From Neopestalotiopsis rosae (taxonomy: Eukaryota; Ascomycota; Sordariomycetes; Amphisphaeriales; Sporocadaceae): a stretch of 64,000 bases of DNA. The translations under genes were made by a program, and so were the position numbers. The notes beneath the pieces are model-generated. The model made no database searches. It saw nothing but the letters and a program-made list of their open reading frames with translations, and was not told where the DNA came from. Below, piece by piece: positions 48,301 through 60,493 of the stretch. The stretch covers positions 310,001-374,000 of the forward strand of contig JALGAS010000012.1 of assembly GCA_023078685.1 (NCBI GenBank). The letters are read 5' to 3'. The first letter of the stretch is position 1; each line of letters begins with the position of its first letter.

Positions 48301-49965
48301 AGACATGATTACATTCAATAGATACGACTCTCTCTTACATGCCACGATAACCGACTCTCAGCTTGCCATTCATTCGAAAGGAATCCACAGGAGAGACCAG
48401 GCTTTGCCTCATTCTGAGAGAAAAACCAAGTCATGGCAGGGTCGTGAAATGACAGTCAGGACCTGGTGTCTCCAGTCTGATTAGTGGTATCCGTACTTGG
48501 TCGGCAGACAGGCAGGTACAGAATGAATGAGTCCTGGGGCCAGGTGGTAACTGTACGAAATAGAGATGGGCATTTGTGAACTGTGACTACAGCCTTGATA
48601 GTGTTACGAGCACGACATTGGCAAAGAGATCATACAGAGATACAATGATAGGCAGCCAGAGGACTGTCTCTCAGACATTCATATTGACCAGATACGTGGC
48701 CCCCAACAAATTCGGCAAGTATCTGCCTAACGCCCATCATCACTTCCTCTCTCATTATTCGTCATTTTCATTCCGTGCCAGAGACTGTCTACATACTGTC
48801 TTGATTCTGGGAAGACGCAAGCCGAGCGAGAAGCACGCAGCAGAGCGAGGCGCTTGCCGCGACCCCCCGGTCAGATCCTATGTCACCCATTCATCCAAAT
48901 TCATGGTCTCGCTCTTTGCTGGCTCCATTATCGTCCCACACTAACGAGGTACGTAGCTGGCCTACGCCCCGACTCGTCCAAGGTTGCCCAGGCTCGGTGC
49001 TCCCCCCCATGCCCACTGCCCACCCCCCCTTCGGGCCCAGCGCTCTCGTTCAACTCGCTCGACCGTCCATCGTCTTCTATCTTCTACCGCTTCTTCCTGT
49101 CCTGACCTTACCAATCCAACCTTTATCTTTCATCCCGTTCGCTCCGTATTCCCATTTTCTCGCGCGATTCGCACCCATTAAAGAGTACATACACCAATAT
49201 ACTTAGAAATCTCAAGCATTCGAATCTCGCGAGAAAATAGGATTCCTTTTTTCCTCTTGTATCGTTCTTCGCCTTTAAACCTAGCAATACCTAATAATCG
49301 ACAATCCCTCCTCTTTCCTTCCTCTCGCCTACTCTCTCGACTTTCACCGCCCTCCGCGACTGCCTGCCTGCCTGCCTTTGTGACAAGAAGAAAACCCAAC
49401 ATCGATCACGCCTCACAAAGACAAACGAACCAACGACCCTCTTTTGTTCCTCGCAAAGCAGCTAAAAGCGAATTCCTCGGGCTCTGAATCACCTCCACTT
49501 CCGACTCTCTACCACCAGTCTGGTGATCGAATCCTCCCATTCGACTTCGGCATTCCGTGCTCACCACGTCACACCCACTTGACTACCGGATCCGCAAGCT
49601 AAACCAGGACTCCCCACCTTGTATCGACGCCTGTCAACAGCAGACCCTCCGTACAAGGCCCGACCTGGAAGAGTCATCCCTCCCCCAGATCTGGTTTATC
49701 GTGCCTTTGTCGAGTCAGCTAGTATTTGTTCTTCAAGTCGGCCACTTCCAGTTCCTGCATCCGTCACTCTGAAGCTCCATCGTGAACTCATAACCTCCTT
49801 CTACTCGACACACCCAAACGATAACCCTGGTGGTAGACCTGAACTCCCCTCGACCCGGTCACTCGACTACCACCACATCATCACCACTCTCTTCCCTCTG
49901 CTATACTCCTCGATATCTTTTACACGATCTCGACCATAGCAGAAACAATATAGATCTTCGCTCGG

Positions 49966-49977
49966 ATGCAGCTCTAA
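49966..49977 (+). promoter_or_regulatory. Minimal uORF 1 (M-Q-L-stop)
   Basis: ATG CAG CTC TAA, about 700 bases upstream of the kinase start. First of three uORFs of identical length in the leader. Confidence 0.5.
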
Positions 49978-50206
49978 AATCTAGACTAGCATCCTTGTGC
50001 TGACTATCGTGGTACCCCCTCCCACGTTTCGTTTGAAGCATCAGTTGCCTGGTAGAACTACTCCACCCATCTACTATAACAACAATCTGCATCGACGCAA
50101 CAACCACGCAATCTTCCCGGCCAAGGTCTTGCATCATCACCCCCGGAAGCAGCAACAATCAACAACAAACCAACACACTCTCTAAATTTTTCTTTACAAC
50201 AATCCC

Positions 50207-50218
50207 ATGTCCTCATAA
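50207..50218 (+). promoter_or_regulatory. Minimal uORF 2 (M-S-S-stop)
   Basis: ATG TCC TCA TAA, with CCC directly before the ATG. Second of the three identical-length uORFs. Confidence 0.5.
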
Positions 50219-50333
50219 CGAGATTTCCTTTCACTCTTTCAAGGACTCCAGTCCACATCTTTGACGAACATTTTCCCTCAACAAACTACTCTTCTCATTT
50301 GTTATCTCTGCAAACCAAACGACAATACCCTCG

Positions 50334-50345
50334 ATGAGCCTCTGA
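50334..50345 (+). promoter_or_regulatory. Minimal uORF 3 (M-S-L-stop)
   Basis: ATG AGC CTC TGA, about 325 bases before the kinase start, the last upstream ATG. A short uORF this far from the main start leaves room for reinitiation. Confidence 0.5.
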
Positions 50346-50670
50346 CTGTGAACGAAACGGAGTTATATCGTGCTTTTCATTTTCCTACAACTTCGCCAAC
50401 CAAACTGTACATTCTGCGAACCAAACTCTCCTCACCAACTCGAATCTCCTCTTCGGTCATCGCCATCGCTGTTCAATCACCTGTCACCAACAAACGTCTC
50501 TTTCGATCTAGTACACGGAACGGAAACCAAAAAAAGTTGTTTTTGTTTTTACACAAAACGGTTCAATAGAAGGGGCGACAGGTTGTGTAGACTTGTATCA
50601 TCACTAGTGGTCTTTCGTCCACTCTCGTTCTTCTCGACTCTCAAAACCGTCTCTCCACAGAGACATCGTC

Positions 50671-52596
50671 ATGGAATGCTTGCGCAACAACTTTCAGAAC
50701 GGTGTTGTACTCGGTGGGAGATATAAAACAGTCTCTCCCCTCAATCATGGCTCCTTCGGCATGGTCTTCATGGCCGAGGACCTCGAAACTAGGCGAAAAG
50801 TTGCCATCAAGTGCATGACTAAGAAATCAGCCGCGACCAACGACTTGGGAATTGAATTTGCTGTCGACGAGAAGTCCGAGGAGCTCTTCTGCCACCGCCG
50901 CGTGTCAGATCACCCCAACATTGTCAAGCTGATTGATCAGTTCGAGACGGAAGCCCATGCCTACTTGGTTCTCGAATACTGCTCGCAGGGTGATCTCTAC
51001 GAGGCAATCCGTACCGGTTACGGACCATTGGAGACTGAGCACGTCCGAAGCTTCATGCTTGAGCTTGTCGATGCTGTATCCTACATGCACTCCAAGGGTA
51101 TCTACCACCGAGATATCAAGCCCGAGAACATCTTTCTGTCGGAATCTGGATCCATGAAGTTGGGCGACTTTGGCTTGGCCACCACTGAGAACTGGTCCTA
51201 CGAGATGACTGTCGGAAGTGATCGTTACATGGCCCCAGAGCAATATGACTCTGCTGGTGCAGGCTACTCCCCAGCTCAGGCCGACATTTGGGCCATTGGA
51301 ATTTGCCTGTTGAACATTTTGTTCTCCCGCAACCCATTCACCACCCCCACCGAGTCGGATCCTCTCTTCCTCGACTTCTCGCGTGACAAGCAGTCACTGT
51401 TTGATGTCTTCCCCACCATGTCCATAGATACCTACGAAGTAATTGTGCAGTGCATGAACATGGACCCCGCCAAGCGATCTCTTGTCGGTGCCAAGAAGGC
51501 CCTGCGCGATGTTATCAGCTTCACTACTATCGAGGAGGAGGATGATGACTTCTGCGGCCTTGACCGTCAACCCATGGCCACCGCCAACCGTGAGCCTCTG
51601 CGCACTCCCTCCATCCAGAGTCCCCAGATGGATCAGGGTGCCTTCCCGTGGTCCAAGGCTCTGCAGGCTCCAATGCGCCAGCTCAGTGTTATTCCTGACA
51701 ATGAGAGCTACACCGAAGAGCTTTTCCCCAAGTCCGAGGATACCGTCGACTGGATGTCCCAGCCTTCTATTGCTTCCGTCATGACATCCAACTTTGGTGC
51801 TTCGTTGAACTCGTTCAAGCTGAGCCAAACCCTCGACGTACCAAGGAAACCCACCAAGGTCTCTCCCATGGCTGGTTCCCTTCCCATCTCCATGGTCCCC
51901 AAGCCCAAGGCCAACCTTGGTGCCATGTCCATGGTCTTTGGTCGCTCGAAGGATATCGTCAGCAAGAGCTGGTCAGATATGTGGGAGGAAGATGAGGAGG
52001 AGGATGAAGCAGAGCAGGCTCGTCAGCTTCAGGCACTCAAGGAACTCAACTCTAGAACCTGGAGCCAGGACAGCAAGGAGAACGCCACCCCCCGTCCGGA
52101 TGACAAGCCTCTGGAGGCACCAGTGTTTGAAGAGAAGCCAGTGGCTTCTACTCAAGATACGTTTAATGTTGATGGTGACTTTGCCAGCGACTTCTACTTC
52201 CACGAGTCCTCGGAGCCAATCACCATTGGAAAGCCTGCCGCTACCAACGCTGTCCACACTCCGTCCAAGCAGGACAAGTGGTCCGTCCTCGGAGAACGTC
52301 GCCGAGCAGCTGGCTCTTCACCGGAACAACACAAGTCTTTCAACGAGCACAAGTCTCCCAACAACCAATTCAACTTTGCCAAGTTGCCTCATCATCAGTA
52401 CGGATCTGCGACGAAGAAGCAGTTTGGATTAGGAAACGGTGATATCACCGATAATAGTTTCAACAAGTGGAACAAGGATCGCAACACACCACGCGATTGC
52501 CCTTGGAATAAGGGCCGAGACGTGACCTGGCGTAAGGATCGCCAGGAGAGTCTCTTTGGGTGGGTTGGTTGGCGTTCGGCGACTCAGGCTCATTAG
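50671..52596 (+). CDS. KSP1: Ser/Thr protein kinase, Ksp1/Ran1-like
   Basis: Single-exon 641-aa kinase. The domain spans about residues 18-290: glycine loop LNHGSFGMVF, VAIKCM with the ATP-binding Lys, a Glu-rich helix C, catalytic HRDIKPEN near 146-153, DFGLAT near 166-171, and YMAPEQYD in the activation segment. The HGSFG loop, EYCSQGDLYEAI and APEQYD are typical of the fungal Ksp1/Ran1(Pat1) group. Yeast Ksp1 links TORC1/PKA signalling to autophagy and filamentous growth; Ran1/Pat1 restrains meiosis. The second half is low-complexity with an acidic block (DMWEEDEEEDEAEQ, near 434-447), repeated Trp/Lys segments (NKWNKDRN, PWNKGRD) and ends ESLFGWVGWRSATQAH. A GTAAGG within the last codons could be a donor, so the extreme C-terminus is less certain. 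The start codon has context GTCATGG and is preceded by the long uORF-bearing leader. Confidence 0.88.
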   Translation: MECLRNNFQNGVVLGGRYKTVSPLNHGSFGMVFMAEDLETRRKVAIKCMTKKSAATNDLGIEFAVDEKSEELFCHRRVSDHPNIVKLIDQFETEAHAYLVLEYCSQGDLYEAIRTGYGPLETEHVRSFMLELVDAVSYMHSKGIYHRDIKPENIFLSESGSMKLGDFGLATTENWSYEMTVGSDRYMAPEQYDSAGAGYSPAQADIWAIGICLLNILFSRNPFTTPTESDPLFLDFSRDKQSLFDVFPTMSIDTYEVIVQCMNMDPAKRSLVGAKKALRDVISFTTIEEEDDDFCGLDRQPMATANREPLRTPSIQSPQMDQGAFPWSKALQAPMRQLSVIPDNESYTEELFPKSEDTVDWMSQPSIASVMTSNFGASLNSFKLSQTLDVPRKPTKVSPMAGSLPISMVPKPKANLGAMSMVFGRSKDIVSKSWSDMWEEDEEEDEAEQARQLQALKELNSRTWSQDSKENATPRPDDKPLEAPVFEEKPVASTQDTFNVDGDFASDFYFHESSEPITIGKPAATNAVHTPSKQDKWSVLGERRRAAGSSPEQHKSFNEHKSPNNQFNFAKLPHHQYGSATKKQFGLGNGDITDNSFNKWNKDRNTPRDCPWNKGRDVTWRKDRQESLFGWVGWRSATQAH

Positions 52597-53768
52597 CACT
52601 GAGTCTCGCCGGGTCGCCTACCTCTTGTGGTTAAGCTCATCTGTCCTACTAAATAAGGGGTGCCGTCTTTCATTTCAGCCATATCTATTTGTGTCGGAAA
52701 GGCACGCAAAGCGTTGGAGATTGTTTTTGTTTTTGGGAACCAACAAACCACTAGGATGGTTATTGGAGGATTTTGGAATTTTCTTTTTCGGCAATGGCAC
52801 CCCTACGGCAAGTGGAGGACTTAGATCTAGCTTCAACTCGCTTTCTGTGTATTAGATAGTTCATCACCATGGATTCGTCCATACTGAATACCAGAAGTTA
52901 CCCACTCAACTCAGTATTCTTGAACTGGCTGCACTCGTGTGATGAAAAACACCTGATTTGAACCTCTCCAACATGTGCGATATACTACAGACAGCACATT
53001 TGCGGTTCACATTGGACAGCTTACTACATGGCCTACTGAAGACTGAAGACAGGTATGCGCCCTAGATATTCAACTGCCCTTGTCAAGTTTATGCCATGGA
53101 TACAATCCTCGGTGCCCTGCTGAATGCTGCTGGTTAATGTTTCCCAAATAAACACGCTTGCGTACATCATCTGATGTTGCCAAATGGCCTCGTGGTGAAA
53201 TGCGAGGCGGAGACCCGCCGTGAGTATATGGCCGCGTCATGCTCGACTAGAGTCTGAAACGCAGTAGTAATCACATCCTTTTGAATGGTTCTAGAACATG
53301 GGTGTGTATTGATTAATATGAATTGTTTAGATATTTCAAGAAAAGCTCACTTTAATTGAAAACAGTTGAAAACATGGTGCTTACTTTTGTGACATACATT
53401 TGCCGAAATTCAATACTGGACATTGTTAAATAATATCCTGGGATAACAGACTATTCTAGGAAAACACTATTCGTTGCGAACAAATGGTTCGTCATTAATT
53501 AAAAGCAGTATATATCTGGAAACAAAGCAATGCCTAGTCATCGCTGCATGATGTGTATATAGTATGCAATATGCAAATTTCGTGAAAAAGTGATGCCCTC
53601 GTACTTTGATGAGGGAAACAAGAGTGACCCGCCCAACTCCGGCAATGCTACATAAAACATATATCACAAGTACCGCTCAGACCTTGAAGAAAAAGACGCA
53701 TTCCATTCTTTCGTGCCACGTATATCCATGGCCAAGTGAACGTTTTCAGCTTCGTGCCGCATGCTGCA
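52597..53768. other. Convergent 3' flanks of the kinase and AVT1-like genes
   Basis: AT-rich 1.2 kb between two converging genes. Short frames only; no gene, RNA or repeat that I can support. Confidence 0.5.
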
Positions 53769-56140
53769 TTACTTTGATGCTCCAATCATGCTCTTGGGCA
53801 GGAAGGCCCAAACAGTGCCAACGACCGAGAGGACAAAGGATATAGACATGACTGTCCACATGAGAAGACGCTCCTTGGCAGTGATCTCGTGAGAGTACAG
53901 CTTCAAATAGAATGCTATTGGCAGTCTGAAGGGAGTGTTAATACACGATCGTCTCTAATCGGAGTGCGAGAGGGCTGAACTTACGTAATGCAGATAGTGA
54001 AGCAAAGAGCACTGCCCATAAAGGCCATGATGGAATCGAATGCGGGGAACAAGATTGCAATCACCAGGAAAGCAAGCAGTGTCACTATACGGATGACGAC
54101 CTTCATGATTCCCCTGAACATGCTCGAGCGGCCGATCAAGACCTGGTCCTCGGCTACAACTTGTTGACGGAGTCCGGCCAGAACCTCCATGGTGCTGATA
54201 ATCGGCTGTGCATTGAGCGGGATCTTGGTGAGTGGAATGATGGCAATGAAGATGACGAGGAGCACATTCATCACGGCAGGATAACCAGTCGTCCTAAGAA
54301 GATTGTTCGTCACCGAGTCTCTGACTCCATCGCCAAACATTATGTAACCAACAACAGCCACAGTGGCATCAATCATGTACTATTTCGTCCGTTAGTATTT
54401 TTCCAGCCGAGCATTCGATGCATATACTTACAGTGAAACTAAAGGTGATCTTGACTGCCTCATTGTACCGGCGGGGATGTCTCATGTCACGGTAGATCTG
54501 GTAATAATTAGTCCCAGAAACCACACAACAGAAATAGTAGATCTCATTCTTACGTTGGGAAATACACTGTGGCCTCCCCACGGCGACATCAACAGACCAA
54601 ACGACAATGGAAGAGTGAGCCAGTTTTCGGGGAAGATGTATGTAGCCGCTGGCTGAATCAACGATCCGGGACTTTCAGTCTTGATTAAACCATCAAGAAT
54701 CAGGATCAGACAAACTGTAGCAGTTAGTATCCGGGTTCTACAATGGTGGCAGAAGAGAGACTTACTGCTCATGACTGAGAGGATTCCAATAAAGCTGGTG
54801 AAACTGAGAACCTTGAGTGGGGCAAACTGAAGGGGTATCAAGATCAAGGTGCAGACAATCTTCCAGCTCGTCAGGGTGAGAGTACCCGGAAAGAGCAAAA
54901 TCAACGACTCTGCAAAAAGCACGATAAGAGCAACGCAGGCAGCCAACAACTCTAGAGTGAACAGTACACTCGTGATCACCCGAGCCCGGTGCCCAAACGA
55001 TATAAAGGCAACATCAGAGAAAGTGATGACAGTGGGATCCAGATCCATACACTTGGCGAGCAGCTTGGCAGTCCAACTTGTGACAGCAGCACCGAGGAAC
55101 AGCGTGATCATACCACAAAGCCATCCAGCATATTTGATACCGATTGGCAGACTGAGCAGTCCCACACCAATCAAAACGCTGTCCAAAGTTAGATTAGTCC
55201 GAAGATTACTTATCGAGGCAGGCCACAACAACTCACTTTGTCGAGTTCACCACGGTTTGTGGTAGGGTTGACTGTCCAGCCACTGCAAGAACAATCTTTC
55301 CGTCTTCTTGCTCAACCTCCTTTACCATAATAGGTGGGCGTACTCCGTCGGGCAGATCCGCTCCCGACTCTTGTTGCTGCCGCCAGATCTCTGCCGCATG
55401 TGCTATCGAAGGGCGGTCGATTTCAGATGCGACTGTGCCATAGGTTCGCTGGGAGGAATAACTCCCAACAAGAGGCATCGCAGACAGGTGCGGCGGAACC
55501 TCAAAGATGGAGTTGCTCCTCACAGAGCCAGAGGGCGAAATTACGCGAGACAGTCCATTGTCAAAAGGCTTTCGCTCATTGTCGTGTGAAAAGGACCGAT
55601 GAGGACCAGCCGAGCCCGAATCATCTCCATCGTCCAGCACTGCATTTTCTGGTACCTCGAGCTGACCGCGCAGCAAGGACGTCCTGGCACCCGCTTCGAC
55701 ATCAGTCCGTTCGTAGGAGAGTGGCTCGATTGCATTGTGGGCAGGCTCCTGGTCGGGCGCAAACATAAAGGAAGGGCGCTGCGGTATGATTTCGGGGAAC
55801 GCCGAGGCACGCTGCCAACTTCGGGAGAACTGTCGTAAACTGTTTACTCCTCCAATACCAGCAATGGCCGCAAGTCTGTTCTGGACAGAGGATCTGGGAG
55901 GGCGGTCAGTTAGCATAGATGTCAAGAAATTCAACAATTCCGCCTGGGAGTGTCTTCATACCTGCGCCGAAGTCGAGATGTCCAGTCTGGACCGCCGTGG
56001 TCATCTCGCTCGCCGCCCAAGAGACTTTGTTGATCCTCAAACTGGACGCTACCTCGGGGACTCGAAGAAAGGCTGTCGTTGCGCCCCGGGGAAGAGGCCC
56101 GCTCGTACTCCTCCCATGTTGTCGCCTGTCGCGAAGGCAT
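53769..56140 (-). CDS. AVT1: Vacuolar amino acid transporter, Avt1-like (AAAP family)
   Basis: Seven exons: 56140-55962, 55893-55237, 55178-54766, 54714-54554, 54497-54432, 54379-53985 and 53925-53769, with six introns of 51-68 nt, all with GT..AG ends and mostly clear CTAAC-like branches; total 675 aa. The first 275 residues are hydrophilic and Ser-rich (cytosolic tail with SLLGG and SLRQFSRSW). The membrane part begins NVLIGVGLLSLPIGIKYAGW, the family's first-helix signature, and continues through about eleven helices, with DGLIKTESPGSLIQPA, FGLLMSPWGGHSVFPNIYRDM and RHPRRYNEAVKITFSFTYM across exons 4-6. Avt1-type carriers use the vacuolar proton gradient to move neutral amino acids, mostly into the vacuole. 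Frames rebuild without gaps, which supports all junctions. It ends with a short tail after WAFLPKSMIG. Confidence 0.9.
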
Positions 56141-57788
56141 ATCTACCGGCTATAGTCGGTCCGTCGTGTGATAGGCGATGGTCAAATATGGGAGTCTGCT
56201 TCCGGGGCCGAACTCAGGGTGGCAGACCAGCGCAAAACAACAACAGCTCCTCGCTTCTTCCCTTGGACGATTCTCGTTTGCTTACTCGAAGGCGCGTACA
56301 AGAGAAATTGGGATGCCCGTGCTCGAGTCGCTCAGTAGTGTAACAACAACGGAAGCAGAAGACCGACGACGATCGAAGGAGGGGCCAAGATCCAAGAGTG
56401 CCAGGCGTGTGTGTGTGTACCAGATTGTATATAAATCTTCTAGGATGGGGAAAGCGAAGAACGAGGTTTCCAAGCCCTCGAACTCACGAGAATGCGAAAG
56501 ATAAAAACGACAACCACACCTTCTTTTTCTCTTGCAATCTGATCCCTACAACAAAAACATTGCCGAAAAGTTCCTAGAATTTCGAATCGTGCCCCCAGTG
56601 CCCAGCCAGAGAGAGAGAGAGAGCCAAAGCGTCAAACTTGTTGCCAAGTGAGTGTGGAACCCGTTGGATGGAGCCCGGGCAGCATTTGATCGGGGGAAAC
56701 CAGTGAAAAGTGGGTGGTGACCTTGCTTGACCTTGCGCCTCTGGGCAGTTGGCGAGCTTTAAGGAAGCTTGGAGATACTTGCAGTTGCTCGCAGCATTGT
56801 ATGGCAGATGGTGTATTTCCTTAGCGGACACGCTTATCTACAGCCCCACCATCGTTCAGTGTTCATTGGGCAATTGCTCTAGCAGGAAGCTATGGCCTAG
56901 TGGAGTTGCGTCACTTAGACTAGCGTACAGGCGCCATCGATGGGTTTTTAGCTTTTCTCTGCTTGCAAGTTGGATCATGAGACCTGAATCCTCGTGTGAT
57001 CGGTTTGTATTTTTATCTTATTATATAATCCGAGCCAGATCGTCAAAATCGAAAAGTCCCCTTTTCGACCATCTCCGTCCTCTGTAAACAGATCGCCGTC
57101 TCTCTAGCAAGCAGTCTTACCGCCACTCTCGTCGCAGTGCTCTTCTGTGGAAAAAATTCGAGAAATTTCGAACAAACTCGAATCTCTGCGGGTGATGTCA
57201 CTTATCGCACGATGGACTTGATTGGGTCTTGATTAATCCCTGCCGTCTGCAGCCCAGAAGGAACTCCTCCTACTCCCCCATGCTCCAGCTCCCCCCTCCA
57301 AGATCTCAAAATCTCCATCCAAGGCGTCTAGCCATGACTAAAAATCAACCGAATAGCCCGATCTTATCATTGGCTTATTACGCGGCCAAATGACATGAAG
57401 TGCATTGCAAAAATGATCAAGATGCAGAAATGTTTCAGACCTTGGATCATGGTATTTGTAACTCTAAATTGTCAACGGCTGCCTCAAAATAGCATCGTGA
57501 TAATCTGTACTACATACACTAATAAAGCGGACGGGATATCTTTGAACGCTGCCGACATTTTGGAAACCCTAGACCCCTGTAGGACTAGTACATCTTGTTC
57601 CCGCTAAGCTCCAATTGGAGGGGATCTGAGTACCTAGGATTTCGAGGAACTCGCGATCCGCGTCGAGACTCAACGGCAACGAATACTTAAAGAAAATGTC
57701 GAGATCAAAAAAGTGTAACTCACCGTGTGAGCACATTCAGCACAATACGATTTACAGGCAGAATCTAGTAGTATTTAATTTCTACCGT
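56141..57788. other. Region between the AVT1-like gene and the FAD oxidase
   Basis: Upstream side of the AVT1-like gene, including a short GA run near 56603-56620, and the 3' flank of the FAD oxidase. Nothing coding that I can support. Confidence 0.45.
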
Positions 57789-59334
57789 CTATGCGACTGA
57801 CGTCAAGTCTACATTCTTGAAAAACACGTTTGTCGGATCATATTTGGCCTTGAGCTCCCTCAATCGTGGCGCCTTTGGGCCAAAGAGCCTGCCCGTCTTC
57901 ATCAGGGCTCTATCTGCCGGGTTTTCAGGGGCCTAGATAACAACAAATATCAGCCAAGGTCAAGCAAGATGAAGAAGCTTACTTTCAAACTTACCAGGTA
58001 ATTATAGTACGTATCAGCACCCCCGGTCTCGGCGTCGCGTTTTCCATACTTGTCCTTGAACACCTTGGTCGTCTGCACGACAATGTCACGAACGGCCCCG
58101 TCCCGCTCAGCCGTGTCCCAAGACATGATAGTCACGGCATTGTACTTCTTCTCGCGGCCGTTGAAGCTCGTCTTGTCGTGCTGGCCGTACTCATTGACCT
58201 TGGTCAGCGGAATCATCTCCAGGGCAAACATGCTCGTCCTGGCCTCCTCGTTGCCCGGCGCCTCGAGACCAGCAAAGAACTGCTCAGCGGCTTCGCTCAT
58301 GACGGAAAAGTCCAGGGGGCACTGGAAGTTGGCACCGCCAAACATGTAGCGGCGTCCTGGGGCAGCCATGGGGTCGGACATGGTATTGGCCTTGGGATAG
58401 GGAATCTGGGCCGTCGTGTCCATGAGCCTGGGCTGCAGATCCCGCAGCGGCTTGTAGAAACCTTCTCCGTCCTCCTCGCTGCCGTTGAAGAAGACACTAG
58501 CTCCGCATAGTCGGGCACCCGTACGCGGGTCTGCCGTGACCAAGGGCATAAACCACTGGTCACCGTCCGTCTTCTTGTCAAACGCGTTGACAAAGTCCAC
58601 CACGTGCGGAAAGAGCTCAAACGGCCAGAGCATGACGCCACCCCAAACTTTACCTTGCGGAAAGGCGCGTGACGTAAATGAGGTCACGACACCAAAGTTA
58701 GATCCCGCACCGCGAAGGGCCCAGAAGAGGTCTGCGTTCTCCGTTTCTGAGGCGGTAACAATCTCTCCACTGGCAAGGACAATCTCGCAGCTCACGAGGC
58801 AGTCGACCGACATGCCATGTCGCCCGGTCAGCATTCCGTATCCGCCGCCGAGCACGAGTCCGCCGACGCCCGTGTGGCTCACGGTTCCGCCCACTGTCGC
58901 CAGTCCGTGCTCCCAGAGGGCATTGTCCACGTCCGCCCAAGTGCATCCGCCCCCGTACGTGGCAGTCTGCGCCGAGGTATCTACGGAGACGGAGCGCATA
59001 TGGGCTAGATCGAGAATGAGAGCCTCTGGAGTCGGCGCTGCAGACTCGCCCGAGGGATTGTGCCCGCCTCCGCGGACCCGCAACGGGATGGAATGTTTTG
59101 TGGCAAAGCTGACTATAGCCGACGCCTCGGCCGCACTCTTTGGCCTCGCTACAGCTGCCTGCGATGGCCGTTCAGCATCTCTCCTTGACTAATCATTGAT
59201 TGTATACGACGTACCGCTGGCTTTTCACATGTGGCACTCCATCGCTTGAGACTGTCAGCATAACCGGCGTCGCCAGGGAGGAGGACGTCGCCTTCCCGCA
59301 GCGCGGTACGCAATTCTTCAAAGTTGGGTGCCAT
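57789..59334 (-). CDS. FAD-linked oxidase, berberine-bridge-enzyme-like
   Basis: Three exons, 59334-59215, 59158-57995 and 57932-57789, with phase-0 introns of 56 and 62 nt, giving 475 aa, the family length. It has no signal peptide, so is probably intracellular. The PCMH FAD domain contains VRGGGHNPSG, where His73 is the expected covalent FAD anchor, VGGTVSHTGVGGLVLGGGYG, and GAGSNFGVVTSF. The second Cys anchor of bicovalent members is not seen in the SHTGVGG loop, so flavin attachment is probably by His only. The C-terminal exon ends with the BBE motif YDPTNVFFKNVDL. These enzymes oxidise alcohols, sugars or ring systems of secondary metabolites with O2; substrate is unknown. The gene is divergent from the nitrilase across 1.16 kb, and a POT-family transporter follows, which suggests a small functional cluster. 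Confidence 0.9.
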
Positions 59335-60493
59335 TTTCCTCTGTCTCTCGGACTTTGTTTTTCTTTATGTGAGTGATTCATGCGCACTGCAAATGGGCGT
59401 AAGCATCAGCGTCCCGAGCTCTTATTATACCAACACAAAGCCACTTGATGTGGAGGCAGAGAGTAACTCCGCTATCTTACTTGGAGAGGGGAGCCAATGA
59501 GAGGCGATACATCTGGGCATGTATCACTATGCGCGAGGTAGTGCCACTAATAAGCCCCATTGATCCTGCAAGGTCGTCGGTTGCGTACCGCTTTTGCCTT
59601 ACCTCGTGTTCCGATTCCGACATGGCTACCTACAGTATTTGCTTGGTTGTCTGAGCATCAATTGCTCCAGAGTCAGCCAGTTCTGATCCGCCTGCCATGG
59701 CCATAGTCCGGTCCGAGGGAGACTAGCGCATCGAGGTAAAGTTCAACTCAAAGTATGACCTGACTAAGGTAAGACTATAGCCGGTCCAAGTCTCACCACA
59801 ATCCATGGTGGCTTATTTAACTTGTGGTCTCAACTCTATGATCTCTTTTTTGATTCTTCCCTAATTAAGCAAAACTCAATATTCAACCAGGTACCGATGC
59901 AGGGTCTCAAGACTATCATGGCGGCAGTTCACTCGACCAAAGAAAACCCGTGCGAAGAATCCGCCATCAAGCAATGTATTGGTTCCACCATTTGCACTAA
60001 TTGTACGCAATAGCTTCGACTATAAATACCTAGTCGTTGACCTGCCGGCCAGGGAGCGGCATTGTTCGTCGATCAAGGCGGATCTGGAACGCGGCATTGA
60101 CAAACACCAATTCGAGAGTGCAAGCAAGGACTTTTCAAAATCAATGCATTGTCAAACACAATGCAACAAATACTCAAGCAGCATTTTACGTATCAGGTGG
60201 AGAAGTGGTGTAAGGTGACAGGTTAATCGATGCTGACAGTCCCCCTTTCCAATGCCGATCTGCGGACCTTTTACGGTTTCTGCAGTCATCTGCGGGGTTC
60301 GTGAAGCTGTCCATGGTTGAGCGCATATTGCGTGTCCCTCAGCAGTGGGTTGCACCCATTGTGAGCGCTGCTAAACTGCACGCTGCAAATCCAGAAGACC
60401 GACGACAACTTGCGTTGGATGTACGAATATCTCCATTCCATGACAGGCAGAGGTTAGTCGATTGGTTGTCTGTACTATTGTTGAAATATCAAC
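59335..60493. promoter_or_regulatory. Divergent region between the FAD oxidase and the nitrilase
   Basis: 1.16 kb serving two divergent genes. At 59880-60300 some frames read protein-like for 40-70 codons but end in unrelated stops; I recognise nothing. No GATA cluster like that near the RutA gene is seen. Confidence 0.35.

Larger units (their letters stand above)
42362..49008. other. 6.6 kb gene desert
   Basis: Divergent region between UTR4 and the KSP1-like kinase. Open frames reach about 170 codons (45295-45973, -) but are paired with frames on the other strand, start at arbitrary points and show no domain. Dinucleotide (AC)n runs lie at 43843-43857 and 45310-45324. No RNA gene, transposon terminal repeat or long repeat was found. 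A non-coding transcript cannot be excluded. Confidence 0.45.
49009..50670 (+). promoter_or_regulatory. Long ATG-depleted 5' leader of the KSP1-like kinase
   Basis: From about 49020 the + strand is pyrimidine-rich, the usual look of a fungal transcription start, and stays C/A/T-rich and G-poor to the kinase ATG. I read every line: after the ATG at 49009 only three ATGs occur before 50671, at 49966, 50207 and 50334, and each opens a uORF of three codons plus stop. Unbiased sequence of this length would have roughly 26. This points to a leader of about 1.5 kb kept free of start codons by selection. Introns within it cannot be excluded. Confidence 0.65.
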
